Source of the DNA: Spirochaetia bacterium 38H-sp
GTDB lineage: Bacteria > Spirochaetota > Spirochaetia > Winmispirales > Winmispiraceae
NCBI GenBank assembly: GCA_039023545.1
Contig: JBCHKQ010000002.1
Coordinates: forward strand, 496,001 to 560,000
Length of the DNA stretch: 64,000 nt
Direction of reading: 5' to 3'
In this document: positions 58,994-64,000 of the stretch, piece after piece
Numbering within the stretch: position 1 is the first letter of the stretch
How the letters are laid out: the number at the start of each line of letters is the position of its first letter
Notes under the pieces: generated by a model
The model's input: the letters and a program-made list of their open reading frames with translations, nothing else
Databases searched by the model: none
Told to the model about the DNA's origin: nothing
Program-made: the position numbers and the translations under genes

Positions 58994-60310
58994 ATGAATT
59001 TAAACAAGGTTGTTTTTAGAGAAGAAGACAGGTTTTTATATGTATGGCGACTCATCCTGTCGCTTGTTTCTTTGTATTATGCTTTTAGGTTACCTCTTGT
59101 ACTTGTGAGAAAGAGTTCTTATCCTGCTTTTTTTATTGTCGACATTATGGCTGCCTTTGTGTTTCTTGTAGACATATTTGTTCAGTCAAGAACTGCAATA
59201 AAAAGAGAAGGTAAGTTCATAACAGATATAAAGTCTCTTTCCAAAGATTATTTTTCTTCTTCCAGGTTTTTTATTGATCTTATTGCAGCTCTTCCTCTTG
59301 ATGTTTTTCTTATATGGACGACTCATCTTTCTTTTTTTGCTCCTCTTGCCCTGCTTAGACTTCTTAAGCTTTTGCGGCTCAAGGATAATCTGGAGTATAT
59401 GGCTACTGTCAAGTTTAATCCTGCTCTTTTTAGGCTTTTGCTTATGGTCTTGTGGATTATTCTTGCTGCTCATTCTATTGCATGTGGTTGGCTGGCTATA
59501 AGCGGCATAGATTCTTCCGATTCTTTTTCCTATCAATATCTTAGGGCTATTTACTGGACTATAACTACTCTTACAACTATTGGTTATGGCGATATTACTC
59601 CGTCTTCTCCTGCTCTTATCATGTATACAATTCTAATAGAATTGATTGGTGCTGCCATGTATGGTTTGATAATAGGTAGTATTGCAAACCTTATTTCCAA
59701 GATGGATACTGCCAAGATTATGCATAGGGAGAAGGTGGAAAAAATCAATGCTTTTCTTTCTTACAAGCATATTTCGCCTGAGCTCCAGAAAAAAATAAGG
59801 GACTACTTTGATTATCTTTGGGATACAAGGCGAGGGCATGCGGAGGAGTCTGTTCTTACAGAGATTCCTCATTCTCTTAAGCTCGCTGTTGCACTTGAGA
59901 TTCATAAGGATGTTATCCAGAAGGTACCTCTTTTTAAAGATGCAAATGATGATTTTATCAGGGATATCATCCTGCATCTGCAATCTTATATTGTAAGTCC
60001 AGGGGATTATATCATCCGTGCTGGGGAGATTGGTCTTGATATGTTCTTTATCAACCGGGGTTCTGTTGAGGTTGTGTCTGCGGATGAGTCCGTAAGGTAT
60101 GCTGTTTTATCGGAGGGACAGTTTTTCGGGGAGATGGCTCTTGTTTTGCAGGCTCCGCGTACTGCTACGGTAAGGTCTCTGGAATATTGCGACTTGTATA
60201 GGCTCGATAAGGGTACTTTTGATAATATTCTTATAAGGTATCCGGATGTCGCTTCACAGATAGAAATGCTTGCACAGCAAAGAAAGGCTGAGATAGATAA
60301 GAAAAAATAG
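58994..60310 (+). CDS. Cyclic nucleotide-gated potassium channel
   Basis: The 438-residue protein has six membrane helices in its first 235 residues, with an S4-like arginine/lysine-containing segment (LLRLLKLLRLKDNL). The K+ selectivity filter TTIGYGDI lies near residue 196. A C-linker and a cyclic nucleotide-binding domain (about 310-430) follow, with the phosphate cassette GEMALVLQAPRTATV. It resembles MloK1 and HCN/CNG channels and would gate K+ flow by cAMP or cGMP. The cassette Thr after the Arg favours either nucleotide. AAGGTG is a weak ribosome site. No cyclase is adjacent. Confidence 0.92.
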   Translation: MNLNKVVFREEDRFLYVWRLILSLVSLYYAFRLPLVLVRKSSYPAFFIVDIMAAFVFLVDIFVQSRTAIKREGKFITDIKSLSKDYFSSSRFFIDLIAALPLDVFLIWTTHLSFFAPLALLRLLKLLRLKDNLEYMATVKFNPALFRLLLMVLWIILAAHSIACGWLAISGIDSSDSFSYQYLRAIYWTITTLTTIGYGDITPSSPALIMYTILIELIGAAMYGLIIGSIANLISKMDTAKIMHREKVEKINAFLSYKHISPELQKKIRDYFDYLWDTRRGHAEESVLTEIPHSLKLAVALEIHKDVIQKVPLFKDANDDFIRDIILHLQSYIVSPGDYIIRAGEIGLDMFFINRGSVEVVSADESVRYAVLSEGQFFGEMALVLQAPRTATVRSLEYCDLYRLDKGTFDNILIRYPDVASQIEMLAQQRKAEIDKKK

Positions 60311-60321
60311 GCTCCATATTT

Positions 60322-60392
60322 GCCGCGCAGGCAGGAGGAAGAGCGCCTCCATGCCTGCTTTGCTCTGTATGGCGCGCTTCCGACGTTCGGTT
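60322..60392 (-). repeat. ACCGAAC two-hairpin repeat, copy 23
   Basis: Minus strand between convergent genes: ACCGAACGTCG, 9-position stem with one mismatch (60339-60347 with 60371-60379), GCC-TGCGC-GGC with a 5-base loop. GTCG subgroup. Confidence 0.9.
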
Positions 60393-60399
60393 TTTTGTT

Positions 60400-60837
60400 T
60401 TATTCATCCAAGCACATGTGGCCTTTGTCAGGGTTATATTTGAATTTTACGGGCATGCATTCTTCTGCAAATTCTATGTAGCTTACAAATCTGTCTAGGA
60501 GTTCTTCTGTTATGGCGTGTTCTATTTTGCATGCGTTTTCTTCTGCCATCCGTTCGTCAGCACCAAGGATTTTTAGAAAAAAGCGTTTTAATATGCTGTG
60601 TTTTCTGTAAACGTCTTTTGCTATGCTGAGGCCCTGTCCGGTCAGCTCTATTGTGTCGTAGGGAGAGTATTCTATGTAGCCTTTGTCGGAGAGCGTGTGT
60701 AGGGAGTTGGATACTGTGGAACGGGATACGTTGAGGTGTTTTGCTATATCGCGCACACGGGCTGTTTTTTTCTTGTCTGTGAGAAGATATATTGCCTCAA
60801 GATAATCTTCCATTCTTGATGTGATGTTGTCTGCCAT
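60400..60837 (-). CDS. DtxR/MntR-family metal-dependent repressor
   Basis: The 145-residue cytoplasmic regulator has a winged helix-turn-helix (about 5-65, EDYLEAIYLL, RVRDIAKHLNVSRSTVSN). A metal-binding/dimerisation domain follows (about 70-140), with ligand-type residues in RKHSILKRFF, EENACKIEHAI and MPVKFKYNPDKGHMC. It is the last gene of feoA-feoB-dtxR, one base after the feoB stop codon. It very likely senses Fe(II) (or Mn(II)) and represses this operon, possibly at the palindrome upstream of feoA. Confidence 0.9.
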   Translation of the reverse strand: MADNITSRMEDYLEAIYLLTDKKKTARVRDIAKHLNVSRSTVSNSLHTLSDKGYIEYSPYDTIELTGQGLSIAKDVYRKHSILKRFFLKILGADERMAEENACKIEHAITEELLDRFVSYIEFAEECMPVKFKYNPDKGHMCLDE

Positions 60838-60838
60838 T

Positions 60839-63100
60839 TTATTCCTCCATTACTGGTCTTCTTCTGCCTGCCATGAATAGTCCTCCTATGAGAAACAGGA
60901 TGAGAGCAAGTGTTGTTGCAAGCCATAAAGGGCTCTCCATGGTGGCAAGCTGATAGAATAGTGTTGCAAGTATCCATGCAAGTAGTGTCAGATATATTGC
61001 TGTTGCCGCCGCTATGGTTTTTCCCATCTGGGTGCTTATTGCAGCTATTGTAGCAATACATGGCGAGTATATAAGTACAAACAATAGGTACGCATATGCG
61101 CTCTGAGGTGTAAAGAGATTCTTAACTCTGGTAAGGGCTCCGGAATTTTCTAAGCTCTCATCTTCTACTGAAAAAATGAGAGATAAGATATCTCTGCCTA
61201 GTTGTTTAAAGGATTCTAACAGGCTTTTGCCTATGTAGGCAAGAGATAAGGGATTGTCTTCTGCAACATCTCCTACTGTCTGAGCACTTGTGTCTTCTGA
61301 GGCATACATTGACTGCAGTGTGCCTATGATTGTTTCTTTTGCAAAAAGTCCGGTAAAAAGCCCTGCTACGGCAGGCCAGTTATCTTTTTCTATCCCCATG
61401 GGACGAAAAACAGGACTTATTGCCTGTCCTGTTTTTATGAGGATGGAGTCTGGGGATTCTGGCTCCAGTTTTATACCATCTTTGTTTATAACTATCGTAT
61501 TTAGTAATGTAAGAATAAAGACTGCTGTTGTTATTGCTATACCAGCCCTTTTTATATATGAGGAGAATCTTATCCATGTTACTTTTAGAACATAATTTAG
61601 CTTGGGTAGGTGATAAGGGGGGAGCTCCATAACAAGTGGGCTTATTTTACCTTTAAACAGGGTGCTTTTTAACAAAAAGCCGGTGCCAACAGCTAATATT
61701 ATACCAACAAAATACAGGGAGAAAACCACAAGTCCTGCATTACGTGGGAAAAGCATGCTGGCAAAAAGGACATATACAGGAAGCCTTGCTCCACATGACA
61801 TAAGAGGTGCCATGAATATGCTGATTATTTTTTCTTTCTTTGTTTCCAGCGTTTTTGTGGCAAGAACAGAACTTACTGTACATCCAAAGCCCAGTAAAAG
61901 AGGGACAAAGGCTTTTCCTGACAATCCCAGACTTCTTAGGCTTCTGTCAGCAACAAAGGCAGCCCTTGCCATATAGCCAAAATCCTCAAGGATTGTAAGT
62001 AAAAAAAACAGTATGTATATTATTGGGATAAATGTTGCAACTGTCTGTATGCCGCTACCTATGGCCATAATAAAGGTCTGCAAGAACCCGGGAGCAGATA
62101 AAGAAGAAAGAAAAGCCACCGGCAGTTCTACTGCAAATAACCCTGCTATACTGTCAAAAAAGTCTATAAAAACACCGCCAAACGATGTGGTAAGCCAGAA
62201 CATAAGAAACAGCACTCCCCAGAAGATAGGAAGTCCCCATACCTTATGCAGCACTATATTGTCTATACGCTCGGTTATAGTAAGTGTTTCTTTACCTTTT
62301 TTTACCCGATGCATGATATCATCTATATAAGAATAAAGGGTTTCTGCTACATATATATCCGGCTCCTTTCCTATATCCCGAGATATTCTATCTATCTCTT
62401 CCTGCAGCTTTTTCCTTTTGGCAATCTCCAGGGGATATAAAGAAAAGAACTCCTCATCACCCTGGAAAAGAAGCAAAAACAGAGTTCTTTTTACATCGGA
62501 AGACAGCTCTATATGAGCAAACTCCTTTTCTTTCTCAGAAAGCCAATACTCCAACCTGCTGTCATATTTTATAGACAAAGAAGAAACAGGTCTCTCAAAA
62601 CAGGAGCGGCTTACCGCTTCTACCAGCAATTTTGCATCCTTCTTATCCCGCGTATCAACAAGGGATACGGGAAGCTTTAGCAAAGAGGAAAAATGATTAA
62701 CATTTATATCTATACCATTTATTCCCAGCAGGTCCTTCTTGGTTATAACAATATGCATGGGCAGTCCCTGCTGAATAAGCTGCATGGTGAGAAACATGCT
62801 TTTTTCTATGGAAAGTCCATCAATTACCGTAAGAACGAGATCAACCTTTTCCTTTAGAACAAACTCAAAGGCAACACGCTCCTCTGTAAGAGAAGAGCCA
62901 ATCGCATATATACCTGGCAAATCTATTATCTTAAGCCTTATATCCTCTCCGTCATAAACAGCATCTTTTATACCATCCTTTCTTTCTATGGTTACCCCCG
63001 GCCAATTACCTACAAACTCGGTTCTATCCGTGAGCGCATTAAAAACAGAAGTTTTTCCTGTGTTGGGCGTACCCACAAGGCCTATTACAAACTCTCTCAT
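60839..63100 (-). CDS. feoB: Ferrous iron transporter FeoB
   Basis: The 753-residue inner-membrane Fe(II) importer has an N-terminal G domain with P-loop GTPNTGKTS (about 10-18), switch GNWPGVTIERKDG, DLPGIYAIG (G3) and ITKKD (G4). The helical GDI-like spacer and about eight to nine membrane helices follow, including the two Gate motifs (GFGCTVSSVLATKTLE and LFAKETIIGTLQSM, each with a conserved Cys or equivalent). It overlaps feoA by 4 bases (ATGA). Fe(II) uptake fits an anaerobe with a large Fe-S demand. Confidence 0.96.
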   Translation of the reverse strand: MREFVIGLVGTPNTGKTSVFNALTDRTEFVGNWPGVTIERKDGIKDAVYDGEDIRLKIIDLPGIYAIGSSLTEERVAFEFVLKEKVDLVLTVIDGLSIEKSMFLTMQLIQQGLPMHIVITKKDLLGINGIDINVNHFSSLLKLPVSLVDTRDKKDAKLLVEAVSRSCFERPVSSLSIKYDSRLEYWLSEKEKEFAHIELSSDVKRTLFLLLFQGDEEFFSLYPLEIAKRKKLQEEIDRISRDIGKEPDIYVAETLYSYIDDIMHRVKKGKETLTITERIDNIVLHKVWGLPIFWGVLFLMFWLTTSFGGVFIDFFDSIAGLFAVELPVAFLSSLSAPGFLQTFIMAIGSGIQTVATFIPIIYILFFLLTILEDFGYMARAAFVADRSLRSLGLSGKAFVPLLLGFGCTVSSVLATKTLETKKEKIISIFMAPLMSCGARLPVYVLFASMLFPRNAGLVVFSLYFVGIILAVGTGFLLKSTLFKGKISPLVMELPPYHLPKLNYVLKVTWIRFSSYIKRAGIAITTAVFILTLLNTIVINKDGIKLEPESPDSILIKTGQAISPVFRPMGIEKDNWPAVAGLFTGLFAKETIIGTLQSMYASEDTSAQTVGDVAEDNPLSLAYIGKSLLESFKQLGRDILSLIFSVEDESLENSGALTRVKNLFTPQSAYAYLLFVLIYSPCIATIAAISTQMGKTIAAATAIYLTLLAWILATLFYQLATMESPLWLATTLALILFLIGGLFMAGRRRPVMEE

Positions 63101-63435
63101 GCAGTCCTCCGCAACAACAGTACATTGGCCTCTTCTTTTCTGAGCGATACATTAAAACCTCTCACCTGTATCTCAACAGGGTCACCAAGAGGCGCTCTTC
63201 TTTTTAAAAGAATCTCTGTTCCCGGAATAAAACCCATAGAAAGAAGCTTACGCCTGTAGGGTCCCATCTGGCCGGAAAAACCCACAACAACTGCTCTCTC
63301 CCCCTCTCTGAGAGAAGAAATAGATATGATATCATCGGAAAAATCAGCAGAAGGTTCTACACAGCACGCTCTACCTGCGAGCCTCCCCCTCCTGCCTCCT
63401 CCGTATCCATGCTTCTTACGCCCCATACCAAACAT
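63097..63435 (-). CDS. feoA: FeoA-like protein with basic, Gly/His-rich N-terminal extension
   Basis: The 112-residue cytoplasmic protein has a C-terminal SH3-like FeoA domain (about 38-110, LREGERAVVVGFSG...RRKLLSMGFIPGTEILLKRRAPLGDPVEIQVRGFNVSLRKEEA) that supports FeoB. Ahead of it is an unusual 35-residue extension, GRKKHGYGGGRRGRLAGRACC, containing a vicinal Cys pair. GGAGGGC lies before the ATG at 63435. A longer upstream frame is rejected because it runs through the operator and ribosome site. First gene of the feo operon. Confidence 0.9.
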   Translation of the reverse strand: MFGMGRKKHGYGGGRRGRLAGRACCVEPSADFSDDIISISSLREGERAVVVGFSGQMGPYRRKLLSMGFIPGTEILLKRRAPLGDPVEIQVRGFNVSLRKEEANVLLLRRTA

Positions 63436-63446
63436 AAGCCCTCCAC

Positions 63447-63468
63447 AATGTTTTATATATAAAACATT
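63447..63468. promoter_or_regulatory. Perfect 22-bp palindrome, probable iron-repressor operator of feoA-feoB-dtxR
   Basis: AATGTTTTATA-TATAAAACATT is perfectly symmetric and ends 11 bp before the feoA start codon. It overlaps the likely -10 region (TATAAA, with TTGTTA about 18 bp upstream). The operon encodes a DtxR-family repressor, so it is the natural binding site. The size and symmetry suit DtxR/MntR operators, but the sequence differs from the well-known ones. Confidence 0.7.
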
Positions 63469-63580
63469 ATCAATATAACAAAACAAAATCAATATCACCA
63501 TGATATTTTTTTTGCAAACATTGTTTTTCTAAGAAAGGAGGGTTATTTTTACTCATATATAATGCATATGGAGGTTGATT

Positions 63581-64000
63581 ATGAAAAACAGACTTATAAA
63601 AACCGCAATTATACTACTATTATTTGCAACAGCTTTCTCATCATGTGAGCTGTTTACAAACCAGACAGTGACCATAGCAATAAAACTGGTAAACATGCCC
63701 CCAGGCGTCATACCCACAGCCCCTGCCTACTCTGTAAAAGAGGACAGCAATATAACTGTAACAGAATACTCTGTGCGTATATATAAAATAGAAGTCCGCG
63801 ACTCCTACGGCACAGAAACACTCTGGGAAAACTCATCCGGAACCAGAGCCAACATAGCAGACGGAGACCTTATCCTCACAGACGAAAATGGAGATCTTTA
63901 TTCCCTCTACTCCGGCACCTATGACGAAGTCCTGGTAACCATGGATAAAGACATATACATTGATGCTGTATACGAACCATACTCCGACACAACCTATACA
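63581..64000 (+). CDS. Uncharacterised lipoprotein, 3' end outside window
   Basis: The visible 140 residues start with a signal peptide and lipobox FSSC (Cys22). The mature part is rich in Thr, Ser, Asp and Tyr, with beta-strand-like segments (TVTIAIKLVNMP, YSVRIYKIEVRDSYG, ADGDLILTDENGDLYSLYSG). I do not recognise a family; the pattern suits a surface or periplasmic beta-sandwich protein. GGAGG six bases before the ATG gives a clear start. It diverges from feoA. The C terminus is cut by the window edge. Confidence 0.8.
   Translation, partial: MKNRLIKTAIILLLFATAFSSCELFTNQTVTIAIKLVNMPPGVIPTAPAYSVKEDSNITVTEYSVRIYKIEVRDSYGTETLWENSSGTRANIADGDLILTDENGDLYSLYSGTYDEVLVTMDKDIYIDAVYEPYSDTTYT

Noticed and set aside
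2158-60392. ACCGAAC elements as integron attC sites
   Set aside because: The box is superficially close to an attC core and the middle is a variable palindrome. But the 3' end lacks the GTTRRRY core, both orientations occur at random, and the neighbours are core metabolic genes, not a cassette array.

Overview
The window reads as a chromosomal segment of an anaerobic, saccharolytic spirochaete. Four things support this. LL-diaminopimelate aminotransferase (dapL) is the diaminopimelate route used by spirochaetes. Two exported mannanases end in a C-terminal module that I recognise as CBM64-like, a family first described in Spirochaeta thermophila. Glycolysis uses a pyrophosphate-dependent phosphofructokinase feeding a one-chain pyruvate:ferredoxin oxidoreductase. 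Several families have no counterpart I know outside spirochaetes. The DNA is moderately AT-rich. I see no rRNA, tRNA, CRISPR array, prophage or intact insertion sequence. Both ends cut a gene.

Layout. 0-1.4 kb: copper-type CsoR repressor with a divergent SHOCT/LDCC pair. 1.5-9.2 kb: phospholipid synthesis, iron alcohol dehydrogenase, RlpA, a response-regulator/kinase hybrid, DapL and PlsC. 9.5-14.9 kb: a glycosylation operon (a giant double GT-C protein, a polyprenyl-phosphate glycosyltransferase, GtrA). 15-18 kb: two mannanase lipoproteins sharing promoter architecture and an AAACCGGTTT operator. 18.3-32.5 kb: NifU/NifS, transporters, GH10 xylanase, PHP phosphatase, ZIP, RNase PH, a ferritin-like/VIT1 iron transporter and Gph. 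32.7-41.7 kb: an uncharacterised block with a PPP-type phosphatase, a kinase-like protein, five paralogous ~240-residue proteins and a membrane-anchored partner. 41.9-56.3 kb: sugar metabolism (ManA, Pfp, GH3, PFOR, Rpe, RpiA). 56.3-64 kb: a diguanylate cyclase, a cyclic-nucleotide-gated K+ channel, the feoA-feoB-dtxR operon and a truncated lipoprotein gene.

The enzymes form a coherent pathway. Mannanases and xylanase release oligosaccharides outside the cell, GH3 trims glycosides, ManA feeds fructose-6-phosphate to Pfp, Rpe/RpiA handle pentoses, and PFOR plus alcohol dehydrogenase finish fermentation.

The most striking signal is not a gene. Twenty-three copies of a short intergenic element are scattered through the window on both strands. 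A full copy is an ATACCGAAC box, then a long hairpin whose sequence differs from copy to copy while its arms stay complementary, then a tiny GCC-NNN-GGC hairpin. Three copies lack the small hairpin and look like intrinsic terminators. One copy sits inside the loop of another, which is direct evidence of mobility. A second theme is a set of six genes without Shine-Dalgarno sequences whose -10 boxes lie 5-8 bp before the ATG, as expected for leaderless transcripts.
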